DNA of 64,000 bases from Gari tellinella (Eukaryota > Mollusca > Bivalvia > Cardiida > Psammobiidae). Position numbers and translations under genes: made by a program. Below the pieces are notes generated by a model. The model worked only from the letters and a program-made list of their open reading frames with translations, did not search any database and had not been told where the DNA came from. This document shows, piece after piece, positions 11,844 to 22,816 of this stretch (positions are counted from its first letter, which is position 1; each line of letters starts with the position of its first letter). The DNA lies in contig OV277870.1 in assembly GCA_922989275.2 (NCBI GenBank), forward strand, positions 32,856,356-32,920,355. The letters are read 5' to 3'.

Positions 11844-12590
11844 TGCAAATTGTGTTATATCTTTGCTAAACGGTAATATAAATCGTTTTCAATGGTGCCT
11901 AAACAAAGATATTTGATGTGCAATTTATTTGATGTGCTGTTTAGGTAACTAGCTAATTTGCATAATTATGCATATTAATGAGTAATTGAAATAATGCATG
12001 AATTTTGACAAAAATACACCTTTTTTAACCTAAATATATTCAATATCTCTCCCAGATTGTAACATGAAGACTCAAAATGATTGAAACACGGTATATTAAC
12101 AAAGTTAGAACAAAAAAGTCGCAATCGATAGTTTGAAAGTGATAAATATTGGCAAAACGGATGGTAGGGTTGGTGGGGTAAAAACCCAATACGCACTAAT
12201 ATGGGTTGCAATATCGTGTTATATCTTTGCTTAACCATAATATAACTCGTTCTAAATGGTGCCTTAACAAAGCAAATTATTGTGCAATTTGTTTGATGTG
12301 TTATTTAGCTAATTAGCTAATTTACATAATTATGCATATTAATGAGCAATTAGAAATAACCATGAATTTTCACAGTGAATATACCTATTTCAACGTAAAT
12401 ATCATCAAAATCTCCCAAATATAGCAACATTAAGGCTGTAAATGTTTTGTATAAAATACAATTACACATTTACTACAAAAATGTCGCAATCGATAGTTTT
12501 AGTGATAAAATATCGCCAAAAGTGATGTTGGGATGGGTAGGGGAAAACCCAAATACGCACTAATATATAATGCAATTTTGTGTTATATCA
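11844..12590. repeat. Diverged tandem duplication, two units of about 365 bp
   Basis: Unit 1 starts 'ttgcaaattgtgttatatct' (11844) and unit 2 'ttgcaatatcgtgttatatc' (about 12208). Shared blocks in the same order: 'ggtgcct.aacaaag', 'ataattatgcatattaatga', 'gtcgcaatcgatagtttt' and 'acccaa(a)tacgcactaata'. A third unit begins at about 12571 ('tgcaattttgtgttatatca') and stops. The open frame 11975-12238 (minus) lies inside and is incidental. Confidence 0.9.
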
Positions 12591-12599
12591 GCATCAGCA

Positions 12600-14290
12600 G
12601 GTGAGCTACAAACTTGAGAAGGATGCAAAAATGAACTATTTTCTTTTTTGAAATGACCAATGCATCATTTTTTTGCAAATTCATTGAACATTTGCTGCTG
12701 GTTCAAATCTACACAATGAAAAACAGTCAAAGTGCTAGGAAGTTAAGTTTACTACTGCACTCACCTCCTGTTTCTATTTGCTCTTTTTTCGGGGTACCAA
12801 CTGATCGTCATACTCATCTTCGAGAAAGCATACCATCAATTTCAACCTTGTAATTTTCTCAAATAAGAACAAATGTATGGCACAACCCCGTCCCTGAAAT
12901 AGTCTCCTATGGTCACAGAGCTTATTGGAAGAACTATTTAGACAAGCACAGCACCATCGATAACATCAGTGGTCTGCGAGTGTCCAGATCGGGCAGTCAA
13001 AACTTTTACTCTTGCCTCAGTGATGCATACGGCCTTTCTTAGTTAGGAAGGTGGATAGGTAAACCTTTCATCGGTAAGGAAATACCCATTGACACTGCAT
13101 GACGAATTGGTTGCAAGTAATAATAAAGTAACTGTAACGTGTTGGAAGTCTCAAAGTTTCAGACAAAATTCTTGTAATAATTCCATGTTAACTGTTGATA
13201 CTTTAACAGTGAATACTTTCTTTTGGGAACAAATTCGTTTGTTTAGAAAGTGTATTTCATGCTACATTTGAATGTATATGACCTTCTCCGCGACATTAGG
13301 GGTTGTATTGACTTATCGAAGTCCAGCAGTTTACCATTATCTGCCATTAAAGGGATTTCAAAGATCTTCAAAGGCATCTACCAACGCCATCACATCCCAG
13401 TCAATAAATTATAATCATCTTAGCATTCAGGGCGATGTTCTTGGTACATACCAGTCCACACAACAATATTTTGTTTAAAAATCTTGAATCCTTTTACATT
13501 ATTATGTATTTGGATTCTTTTGTAGGATTTTGTTCACACTCGTTGATGGATTTCTTTTAAATATTTACATGCTAATTTCTGCACCATATAACATTTTAAC
13601 GGTGCCGTTAATCTCTCTCAATCAATCAAGCAATAAATCAATCATATAGCGACCACGTGTGACATTAGAATTTGTAAGCCCATTTAATTACCCTTTTTAA
13701 ACTCATTATGCACAACAAAATGTCTCTTTTATAGTCTATATCGCGGATGTGATTTGGCAGGTTTATAACATACTGCAAATAGTCCAATATGTTTGAAGAC
13801 TCATAACATCAGCAATTCAAACGGTTCAATATGAAATCTAAATTATGCAGTGATGACAAAATTTCAGTAGCATTTGTGGCGCAATATCAATCTTCAGTGT
13901 CTTTCTAAACATTGTACAGTGCATATACTGAGGCCTGTCGTACGCATTTTGGTTTCAAAATGTGATGGATACCATTGAAGGTATGAGCTCTGCCACTAGT
14001 CAAGCACATTTAGTGCGTGTTGTTGTCCTCCCAATACAGTTTAAACAGACTCAAGTCACTCATCGCAGCATAATGACCAATGTGCATTGCTCCAAGTGCA
14101 ACAAGGATTGCTGTCTCACCGTGTTATGTCTGCGGATATTGCCACTGAAGTTTCTTTTCAAACATGAAGACAGGCTGATCGGCTACCATTACTGGTGACT
14201 GACATGTATTGGTGATGTTTCTGGCCTTATGGGGGACTTTCATTCCTTGTGAAACTATTGAAGGACGGTAAGAAAATTCAATAAACTGAA
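12600..14290 (-). pseudogene. Relic of an uncharacterised, expanded invertebrate protein family
   Basis: The minus strand gives ordered fragments in shifting frames that I recognise as a large protein family found in many copies in corals, molluscs and crustaceans, with no known function. From the element's 5' side: 'QGMKVPHKARNI' (about 14250), then 'PVMVADQPVFMFEKKLQW' (about 14195-14140), 'HGETAILVALGAMHIGH' (about 14120-14072), 'GRAHTFNGIHHI' (about 13985), 'LPNHIRDIDYKRD' (about 13755), 'LREINGTVKMLYGAEI' (about 13620), 'LVDAFEDL.NPF' and 'LMADNGKLLDFDKS' (about 13380-13300). The family signature DQP..A..IQW, HGED..GGLHIE and HIRDM is still visible, but stops and shifts break the frame every 30-70 codons. 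It continues weakly to about 12650. Dense multicopy occurrence suggests it is carried by a mobile element, though that is inference. No intron pattern is visible. Confidence 0.6.
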
Positions 14291-14299
14291 CAAACGTGT

Positions 14300-14750
14300 A
14301 TGACCTAGATGGTGGGGTAGCTTGAATCTATGTGATACTAGCACAGTATGTTGCCTATAAAATCCCGTCATCCGCTTCAATGAATAGTTTCTACAACAGG
14401 CTTTATACGTGTTTCAACAATATATGACCTTCTTGTATATTATTTTGGTATTGAAAGATAGAGGAGTATACTGATTGTTGATCCTCAAGACATGAACGCG
14501 AATAGCAGTATTATGATGATTTAATGACTTACTAATTGGAACAACACGTTATTAAAAACACGATACTATGTGATGGCATTATGATGTCGAAACCTTTGTT
14601 ATTTTGTCAATGCAATGTCGTCACATTTTGCTATAATTTGCTCATTTGACCTTACCAGCATAGTCTAAAGTCATTTTTAACGCCAGAAATGAATTTATCG
14701 ACCACAAATTAGCTTGAAATCATGTATCACACATAGTTGCAAGGCCAAAT
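14300..14750. other. Unassigned DNA
   Basis: May contain the eroded 5' part of the relic at 12.6-14.3 kb, but I cannot align it convincingly. Confidence 0.35.
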
Positions 14751-14754
14751 TATT

Positions 14755-14935
14755 TCCGGGTATCGTTTATCTTTTCAAAATGGCCGACGGCAGCCATCTT
14801 GGATTTTTTAAAGTTGTTTTTGTTATTTTCCTATAATTTTGTGTCATCTCCATAAAATCGGAAACATTTGCAGTATGATTTATAGAGAAACTCACTTAGC
14901 ACCCCTACAAATAAGTGCATAACTGGAGAAAAGAA
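14755..14935 (-). repeat. Fragment related to the foldback element at 25.4-27.4 kb
   Basis: 'caaaatggccgacggcagcc' followed by 'atcttggattttttaaag', 'gtttttgttattttc' and later 'gagaaactcacttagcaccc' match the order inside the 175-bp units of the 25.4-27.4 kb element. Confidence 0.6.
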
Positions 14936-15830
14936 GCAGTAATTTCATCATTCAGGGGCAGATAATCAATACTAATTTCTCGACTTATCTTGCGGCCGTT
15001 TAACATCCAACAAGTGTCATTTAGTAGGGAATACTTCCACCTTTAACATGATATAGGTCTCATAAAGTCCGGCAAGGGGGGACCTAGGGTCCAGGTAGCC
15101 CTGAATTTATAGATAGATAGTTCTCCTTTTTTCATCTGCAAAACATTAAAATGCATCAATATGAGCAGCCCGAGGTTACAGTGTGAGGGGCTGTGGGATA
15201 GGATGTAGGTATTGCTTTCTATTTCAAACGATATATGACACATGCGTCTGCAGTTAAATGTTACAATCGCTATATTATTGTAAGCTAATGATAAAGTAGT
15301 GTATGTGTTACATAGATTATGTGTAATCAGGAATACATGAAATCACTGAAAAATCAGGGATTTCACGAAAACCCTAAATCTCCCAGGGAAAAGGCTTAAT
15401 TTTGAAGTTTTTCGTTGGATTTTTATACATATTTGGCAGTTACTTTCGGTTAAAGTAATAAATATTACCACGTTTAGTTCATTAAGTTCAAAGGCAAGTA
15501 CCACGTTATAAAATGTTTTGTTTACCTTATTAACAAGACAGGTGTCCTGGTTTTTCAATTGTCCAGCCTTATATGCACACTGTTTACTGTGTCTTAATTT
15601 AATTCACTTGTACGAAAAACTTTGTATTAACGTTCATTAGACCATGATATTTCCAGAAAGCATGATGTTTTAAATCAAAAGAATGTCATCTGTTATTTTG
15701 ATGAAAAAGGGACATTCCATCAATTCACTAAACTGCCCAGTGATTACGCGTAATCACTAAACATTTCAAAAATACGCGTAATCCCTGTTAACACGTTATC
15801 CCTGTAACATATACATGTACATGTTATAGG
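14936..15830. other. Unassigned AT-rich DNA
   Basis: No gene seen. 'gtgattacgcgtaatcacta' at about 15740-15760 is a short perfect palindrome, with 'atacgcgtaatccctg' close by. Confidence 0.4.
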
Positions 15831-15834
15831 TAGA

Positions 15835-15905
15835 AAGTTTGGATTTTGATCGAACGCCAAATTATTCATCGTCTGATCTAGCCCCAAACTGTTCAATTGG
15901 TTATC
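15835..15905 (+). mobile_element. Palindromic core fragment
   Basis: 'agtttggattttgatcgaac' faces 'cgtctgatctagccccaaac' across a degenerate centre. Confidence 0.6.
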
Positions 15906-16239
15906 TGTTTTTAAAGTACCATCGTGGTTAGTGCGGAAATAATGTACGTGTGTCAAATTGCATGTAACACATGCGTTCTATACAGTAGAACATGTCTTAA
16001 GCGACCACTTAAAACACTTACAAAATATACATTTGTTGTATTTATGGCAGGTTATATGACCTAATGCAGGGCAAAAACACCCCAAAAGCTCCAACATGAT
16101 TTCCTTTCTTAAAAGATCACCACGTATCTTCTGTCAGTGTTCGCTCAGCTCAGCTTTCACCGTAGTGCAACGGACATTATTCTTTCAATCGAATATAAAT
16201 GAAAGTCATCACTAACACAACAATGCACTCAAATGTAAA

Positions 16240-17268
16240 CAAGAGCCGTATAAGGCCCTAAATCGCTCATCTGGAACCGTTGATGTAAATGTAACATATC
16301 TTGGAAAGCTGAAACATTATTACAATATAATTGTGTCAATTGCTGATTGGATGATGCTGAGTGCCAAATAGCTAAGCTCAGGGTACTGTGGTTTCAGAGA
16401 AGATTTTAAAGTTTTGATTGAATAAATCTTTAGATCATGTGACTTAGATATGCAATGGACTGGAACCATTTGAACATTATTGGTAAAATACCTCTAGAAG
16501 TTACACAATGCCAAATATCAAAGCTCTAGCCATATTAGGTTCAGAGAAGAAGAGGTTTGAAGATTTCTCTATATAACTCTATTTAAATTTGTGAACACCC
16601 GGGCGGGGTCATTTTGACCCCAAGGACATAATTTGAACAATCTTGATAGAAGACCTGAATATGATGCTTTGTGCAAAATATCTAAGCTAAGGGTACTGTG
16701 GTTTCAGAGAAGAAGATTTTTTAAAGTTTTTATTGAAAAAATCTATTTTTAGCTCCTGTGACCTAGATATGCAACGGACTGGAACCTTTTGAACAATATT
16801 GGTAAAGTATATATATACCATTCCGAATATCAAAGCTCTAGCTATATTAGTTTCAGAGAAGAAGAGGTTTGAAGATTTCACTATATAACTAAATGTAAAA
16901 TTTGTGACCCGCGGGGCGGGGCCATTTTTGACCACAGGGACATAATTTGAACAATCTTGATAGAGGACCTGTAGATGATGCTTTGTGCAAAATATCTAAG
17001 ATTAGGGTACCGTTGGTTTCAGAGAAGAAGATCTATGTTTTGCTCCTGTGACCAAGATATGCAACGGATCGGAAATATTTGAACACCTGTCAAAGAAGAC
17101 TATATAGGGATCATTCCTGCAAAGTTTGGTTAAAATCTATCCAGTAGTTTAGGAGAATATGTCTATTTAAAGAAATTGTTGTCGACGGACGACGAACGAA
17201 CGGATGAACTGACGACGGACGACGATCAAAATAGCTCATATTGGCACTTTGTGCCAGGTGAGCTTTAA
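16240..17268 (+). repeat. Dispersed bivalve-type repeat with about 310-bp internal units
   Basis: Begins 'aagagccgtataaggcccta' 'aatcgctcat' and ends with 'gacgacggacgacgatcaaa' 'atagctcatattggcacttt' 'gtgccaggtgagct'. Inside, 'tactgtggtttcagagaaga' recurs at about 16384, 16694 and (diverged) 17010, and the 'catatt.gtttcagagaagaa' / 'gaagatttc.ctatataact' block is also repeated. A reverse-strand relative is at 63155-63915. The ends resemble a family I know to be abundant in bivalve genomes. No coding capacity. Confidence 0.8.
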
Positions 17269-17369
17269 ATGGTGTTTTTGTCTTGAAAACACTGAGGACT
17301 GTTTCATACTGTGCTGAAAAAAGTTAGCGGGATCAAGCAAACGTTACAAAGCGTCCTATCTAGTTTGTA

Positions 17370-17632
17370 ACTTAAGAAATGTACTTGTTTGAGCACAAAC
17401 GCGTTTAATTTGAAAGAACACCATCTGTTTTTAATGGAAAATACTATATGCAGCAACTGATCGTGCCTACAGTAGTGAATATGCTCATTACCGTTTAAAC
17501 GAAACACAAACACGATGCGAACAATTTAAGAAGGATCAGTTGAGCGTTTATGCTATAAACGTTAGTACACTACATACAGTTGGAGCCAGTTTTGTAATCT
17601 GGTGTCTGATCAGGCTCCCAACTGTTTGCTTT
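17370..17632 (-). mobile_element. Family A MITE remnants
   Basis: An end-like block 'gagcacaaacgcgtttaatt' 'tgaaagaacacc' (about 17391-17425) and a separate core 'cagttggagccag..aatctggtgtctgatcaggctcccaactg' (about 17577-17628). Probably two eroded copies. Confidence 0.5.
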
Positions 17633-17635
17633 AAT

Positions 17636-17972
17636 CAGTATGAATGTTATTGTTGTTACTAAGAAGGATATACATCCACTCGTAGCCATATATTGATGCT
17701 TCCTCCCACGCCTTGGTCAGCATCTGCTTACTTTTGTTGGTATAGAAGTATACATCCCACTTTACTGCATTGAGTTTACGTTTAACCAGGAGAACATAAC
17801 ACACTTTTCCACCGTAGTACCTGTTTTCACAGCACTTCTAGACAATGTTTATCTAACGTCGCAGAAGGCATTTGTTTGGTATTCATCAGTACGTCAAACT
17901 CTTTCTTATTTAGCTTGAAGAAAGTGTCTCCCGATATCACACAGAAACAGACATGGACTGTTGCTAGTACAG
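17636..17972 (-). pseudogene. Unrecognised coding remnant with one frameshift
   Basis: On the minus strand about 105 codons read coherently apart from one single-base shift. First segment: 'VHVCFCVISGDTFFKLNK' ... 'MPSATLDKHCLEVL' (about 17955-17832). After dropping one base at the TGA the sense continues as 'ENRYYGGKVCYVLLVKRKLN', 'AVKWDVYFYTNKSKQ', 'WEEASIYGYEWMYILL' and stops soon after at about 17636. Composition is protein-like and free of the repeats around it. Upstream it is cut by a 'cagtaaaacctctctatta' end typical of pogo-like elements (17972 onward), so the 5' part is lost. I do not recognise the family. It could be a terminal exon of a broken host gene or a transposon gene fragment. 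Confidence 0.45.
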
Positions 17973-18135
17973 TAAAACCTCTCTATTACATGAGCGACTA
18001 CTAAAACGAAGGTGTATTGATTGTATAAAAGACAGGTGACAGCTAGAAGCACGATGCCTGTTAAATAAGCTCCTCAAGGCGCTTTCTATTTCACTGTCAC
18101 CTTGCTTCAAGCAGTTGCCTGTCTTAAAAACTATT
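17970..18135. mobile_element. Possible pogo/Tigger-like MITE end and hairpin
   Basis: 'TACAGTAAAACCTCTCTATT' at about 17970 resembles pogo-type terminal repeats. It is followed by an imperfect palindrome, 'aagacaggtgacagctagaa' against 'tgcttcaagcagttgcctgt' (about 18029-18128). The far end is not identified. Confidence 0.4.
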
Positions 18136-18184
18136 AATTAGCACAATTTAGTGGTCACAATAGTAAGATTTTGCTGTTTTTGAC

Positions 18185-18345
18185 CCTTTCACTGCAAACA
18201 ATTGTCTACTTACATTTGTCGTGCGCAACGTTATGCAAAACCGTTTTTTTAAAAGTTAAACCTGAATGTATTTGTATAAGTGCGAACTGTTTGGATCCTG
18301 TTCAGACGCGGCATCTGACACGAATCCAAAGTACAATGTAGGTGC
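18185..18345 (+). mobile_element. Family B element remnant
   Basis: 'accctttcactgcaaacaat' 'tgtctacttacatttgtcgt' followed by the core 'actgtttggatcctgttcag' 'acgcggcatctgacacgaat' 'ccaaagt'. This is the typical family B arm-plus-core order, diverged. Confidence 0.5.
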
Positions 18346-18382
18346 AGAGTCGATTTTAGTCGCCTGTTTTGACAACTTTCAG

Positions 18383-18723
18383 AAATTTTCAGTATTTGCT
18401 TTGTTTTCTGTGCTTTCAAAGGATCTCCCCTTATTCAGATTTATAATTTACAACAGCAGATGTTAAGTGCTTGTGTGGCGGCTGTAAAAAGTCGCCCCGT
18501 ACTTCATTCTCAGTGTTGTTATACCTTCTGGTCCTTTGGAATCATTGATTTCAGCGCATTTACAGTTGAAAATTGAATTCCGCTTAAGCTGGTGCTAGGG
18601 GGCGTGAGCACTGTTGCATATTTTAGTATTGCTCATGAACAGACTCAATTAAACCGAGTCTGCAATTTTCATTATTTGCTTTGTTTTCTGTGCTTTCAAA
18701 GGATCTCCCCTTATTCAGATTTA
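18383..18723 (+). repeat. Near-identical 50-60 bp direct repeat, 280 bp apart
   Basis: The block around 18394-18443 ('atttgctttgttttctgtgc' 'tttcaaaggatctcccctta' 'ttcagattta') recurs at 18674-18723 with no difference that I see. The sequence between is not otherwise repeated. This is either a recent tandem duplication with divergence outside, or a long target-site-type duplication. Confidence 0.85.
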
Positions 18724-19500
18724 CATACAATTTAGAATGTATCCATGTTTACCGAAGAAATACCATAAGAGATTCAACCGGTTAGTATCTATATCAAACA
18801 ACGAGATATTCGTCCCCTGACCTTGTCAAAATTGCGTGCAAATACTAGTCAAACAGCGTTAATTATTTAGTACCATAAGTCTTTATTCTTCATGCCATGC
18901 ATCAAGTTTTTTTTAAACGTAACTAAATGGTAACGCAATGCAATAAAATATAGAAACTGACGACGTTTTGAAAATGGTTATTAACTTCCCCTTTAACATT
19001 TGTACTTACTAACAGTTTCGATAGATTAGACGCTGATTTCCTTGGCTTTTGATCTTGATTCGAACAATTTGACAATCAGTTTTACTATTTTTATCCAAAT
19101 GCCTAAACTAAAACTTGACAAATACTGACAGGCGACACGTTTTACAAGTAGGACCTGGGCATACTGACAGTAAAGGTGTTTAATTGACAGAGTGCTCAGC
19201 GTCACTCATCAACTATTTACACGTTTTTATTATCAAGATCGCAGCGTCTGATCAAGATTTATACAGTTTTAACATGGTATTGTCGTTTATTGTCGTTTAT
19301 GTGGTCGATATGTCTAAATTATAACGTTTAGAAATACATTTAGATGACACAATTAAAACACAATTGTATACAATCATACAATTGTAGCAGTGAAATGCGT
19401 AAGCGTTTCATTGCCATTTTACCGTCTTTCACTGCATTGATCCTACTGTGTACAACACTTTTCGAAGTTTGATTCAATGCATTTTCACTGAAATTATATA
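18724..19500. other. Unassigned AT-rich DNA
   Basis: No gene. A small duplicate 'attgtcgttt' pair lies near 19278-19298. Confidence 0.4.
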
Positions 19501-19585
19501 TCTATTCGCGTGTCAAACAGTTTGAATTCTAATTAGACGTCGTGTTACGCTGCGTCTGATAAAGATTCAAACTGTTTGCAAAGCC
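19500..19585 (+). mobile_element. Family B palindromic core
   Basis: 'gtcaaacagtttgaattcta' 'attagacgtcgtgttacg' faces 'ctgcgtctgataaagattca' 'aactgtttgca'. The stem is well kept despite a centre different from family A's. Confidence 0.75.
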
Positions 19586-20491
19586 GCATAAGTGCACCTA
19601 AGTCAGTAACAGAGATAACATGAACTAGTGGATCAAACGGTACTGCGTGTGTTTGCTCACTCACCGTGTCCTTATAACATTGTCATTGATATGAGAACTG
19701 TTTAATCCCATACCAGATGTCAGGGAAATGTTATCACCATATGCTTCATTCAGGCATGTAGTTATAACCTATACATAACAAACGCCATGTTATTATCGTC
19801 TGCAATAATTGACGTCTGCAAGTGATTTCAAAGTTGTTATATCTGCAGTTACCATTAAAACATTATCTCAATGACGACGAATTGGAGCATAAGGAAATGC
19901 CAAGAAAGTCTACGTCTTATCTGGATCCCAACAGTTTGCAAACGTTATTGCGAATATCCACCCGTAATATGCTGAAGGTGAACTGTGCGGCTGGTTAAAT
20001 GTTTCAGTACATACACAGATAGGATAGGTGAAAACCTTATATCCATCGCAAACAGTTTGGCGCCAGATTAAATCTATATGAAGTTTAAACAGGGTAGATG
20101 ACGTTTTTTCCTGATAAACGCGTCTATAATTAGACACTCATTGTACTCGGTGATTGGTCGGGTTCAACATTTTTAAAATCTCAAATGAAGCTGTATCGTC
20201 AACATGTCCAAAATGCATTTCAATTGCGTTCTAGCCTAAATTCGTTTAGACGAACGATGAAAACCACTTCTCTTCAATAGACATGTTGAAACAGTGTAAC
20301 GATAGTGTAACAGTCCGGGGGATGGAGGCAGTGTTCTACCGTTTAGTCGAAACTAATCGCAAGTGCAATATAATTGAAATGAGGAAATATGACTTTTTTT
20401 TTTTTTAAATTAAAGACGTTTAAGAGTTATATTATCAGACTGCAAATAGTTTGGGGCATTATCAGACTGCAAATTGTACATGCGGTTATTA
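19586..20491. other. Unassigned DNA with MITE scraps
   Basis: 'cgtctgcaataattgacgtc' (about 19799), 'tctggatcccaacagtttgc' (about 19920) and 'cgcaaacagtttggcgccag' (about 20047) are family A/B pieces without clear boundaries. No gene recognised. Confidence 0.45.
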
Positions 20492-20737
20492 CAGTGGAGA
20501 AGACGTTAATATTTCCCAATAAACGTTTACGTTTAAAGGTCTATTTCCATTGCAAACTGTTTTAGGCCAGATTAGATGCCGGGTAACCCGGGATCTGATC
20601 AGACTCTAAACTGTTTACAACTCAGATAAAAATAAATAGAAAGAAAAGTTATTAAAAATGTAATTTTCTACATTTTAGTGCACTGCAATTGTGTTAAGTT
20701 TGCGTTTTAACTGTAAAGAATAACGTTTTCTCCACTG
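20492..20737 (+). mobile_element. Family A MITE, full length (246 bp)
   Basis: CAGTGGAGAAGACGTTAATA at the left and its counterpart ending CTCCACTG at 20737, with TA on both sides (20490-20491 and 20738-20739). The core is 'aaactgttttaggccagatt' 'agatgccgggtaacccggga' 'tctgatcagactctaaactg'. The 3' part carries 'tctacattttagtgcactgc' and a degenerate 'gtttgcgttttaa'. This is one of the reference copies that define ends, length and target duplication. Confidence 0.9.
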
Positions 20738-20739
20738 TA

Positions 20740-21119
20740 GGAATGCATAATGTAATCCATAGCAAATGGTACTTACGTTGGCACATGTGATCATTAAAAG
20801 AGTTATATATAAATACTCCAGTGATCCTATTACGAATGTACGTTTATCTATGTGTGTCCTCACACGCACGTTGATGGAGATGGACATCTAATTCAAGTGT
20901 ATGCAGCTGATGCGGTATCACCATAATATGCGCCACTGTAACTTCCGATAATCCTTAAGTTTGCAATAATAAAGTTTACTGCACAGGGTTTACTTGTAAC
21001 ACTACTTATCACTATATGTATTTCCTTACAAGCTAAAACATACAGTTGATAACCCAATTATCCTTTCCCGCTTAAAGAAAAATAAAGTATACGCCATGGC
21101 AGTTAACAATGTAAAAGGG
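20740..21119. other. Unassigned DNA
   Basis: No gene or repeat recognised. Confidence 0.4.
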
Positions 21120-21580
21120 ATAATTGTACAAAAAGGTTTTCGTGACAGTCTGAGTGTAAAAAAAGTTGGAGCCTGGCTAGACGCCGAGTTACACAATGTC
21201 AAATATGTATCCAAACTGTTTGCACTAAAATATCATAACTTAATTACAAACGTGTTTTGAGGAAATAACAGGCCAGTGTAGACAATACAGTGGAGAAGAC
21301 ACTATTAATTCCAGTTAAAACGAATCTTTTCTCGAACGCAACATATCAAAATGTAGAAAATTAATGGTTACTGTAAAATATTGACGATTCTTGTTGTTTG
21401 AGTGAAACAGTGTTTTTCTGATCAGCGACTTGATTGCTCTGCATCTGATTTGTTTCCAAGCAGTTTTCAAATAACTTGTTTCAACATAAACGTGCATATT
21501 AGGGAAAATGATGTGTGCTCCACTGTTTATGAGATATACAGGGAAATGCTGTTAGTATTTCCTAAAGAACGTGCTTGTGC
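21120..21580. mobile_element. Cluster of eroded family A/B copies
   Basis: Core pieces 'gttggagcctggctagacgc' 'cgagtta..atgtatccaaactgtttgc' (about 21165-21225), a left end 'TACAGTGGAGAAGACACTAT' (21282) and a second degenerate core 'gaaacagtgtttttctgatc' ... 'catctgatttgtttccaagc' (about 21403-21465). None is complete. Confidence 0.55.
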
Positions 21581-22439
21581 TTAAACAATTATGTTTCCTG
21601 CTAAGGCTCCAGACTGCAATTCTGAAATAGTTTGAAGTTCCAAAAAACTGACAGTTTTCTACAGTTAGTCCATTGCACTCGCGTTTCGTTTTATTTAAAC
21701 GGGAATGAATAAAATGGTCTCCACCGTAATGATAGTATGAATGTCATAAACATTGATTCACCTGTGTGCCATGATAAACCCTCGTACACCAAGCACACAC
21801 CACTGCTATAGAACTGGATACAGAGACAGAGAGAGAGAGAGATGTAGCTAGCTGGTCGTGTCTTGGCTGTAACTATAACAACGATTTGCGAAAAACCCAA
21901 TAGTCTCTTATAGTGGCGAGTATGCTATAATTTCACGTGTAGGCGAAACAAAGCGCTAACGCAATGTTCTAAAATGTAAAAATACCATGGCAGGCTCTGG
22001 AAAAAAGTTTTGACAATTTTATATATATTTGAATGACAACATGTTTAGAGCCTGATTATACCTCAACTCATCTGTATGAACATTATTACTTTGGCATAAA
22101 CGCCTTTATTATGAACAAATATCATCTTCCCATATGTTCCCATCATAATAAGCTATTGACTATACATTCTTATCCTTAAATGCGTGCATTGAAGAAGACG
22201 GTGTTCTTTTGTTATTAACATGTATAATCTAAAACATTATGTCTATTGCAAACAGTACAGTTCCAGATAAGATGCCGGTTACACTTTATCTTATCTCTCT
22301 CCAAAATATTTGCCACCCACATTTACAAAAACATATCAATATGTTCTTTTCGCCATATTATTACTTTGCGTTTCAGTCAGTTTCATTTGAACAGGAATAA
22401 TGTTCTTCACTGTTAGTCATCGTGTATTATAATGTGTTA
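21581..22439. other. Unassigned DNA with one family A core
   Basis: A core, 'gcaaacagtacagttccaga' 'taagatgccggttacacttt' 'atcttatctctctccaaaat', lies at about 22248-22310. A short (GA)n is at 21828-21842. No gene. Confidence 0.45.
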
Positions 22440-22659
22440 CAGTGGAGTAGACGTAATTCTTCCCGCTTAAACGCAAAACGCAAACGAAACGCAAACGCAT
22501 TGCAATAAATCATGGAAATTTCAACCTTTAACAGTTTTCATTAGTTGTTTTGTCTTAGGGAGTTACCCGCCGCCTGGTCTGGATCTAAATAGTTTGTAGT
22601 GAATATACCTGTTTTAGCATTAACGCGTTTATCGGGAAAGAATACTGTCGTCCCCACTG
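22440..22659 (-). mobile_element. Family A MITE, complete ends (220 bp)
   Basis: CAGTGGAGTAGACGTAATTC at the left, CCCCACTG at the right, TA duplication at 22438-22439 and 22660-22661. The 'aaacgcaaacgaaacgcaaa' run and 'tagcattaacgcgtttatcg' place it on the minus strand. The core is short and eroded ('gggagttacccgccgcctgg'). Confidence 0.9.
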
Positions 22660-22816
22660 TATATGCACCTACATATGGTATTGACCTCTACTACTCGTAA
22701 AGTAGAGAACTTCCGTTCTATAATCTTATTAGTTCGACGGAACAAGATAGAGTATCACTAACACAAAACCCTGACCCGCTTTATCGTTCCTTCCATTGTG
22801 TATATTAAGATAATTA

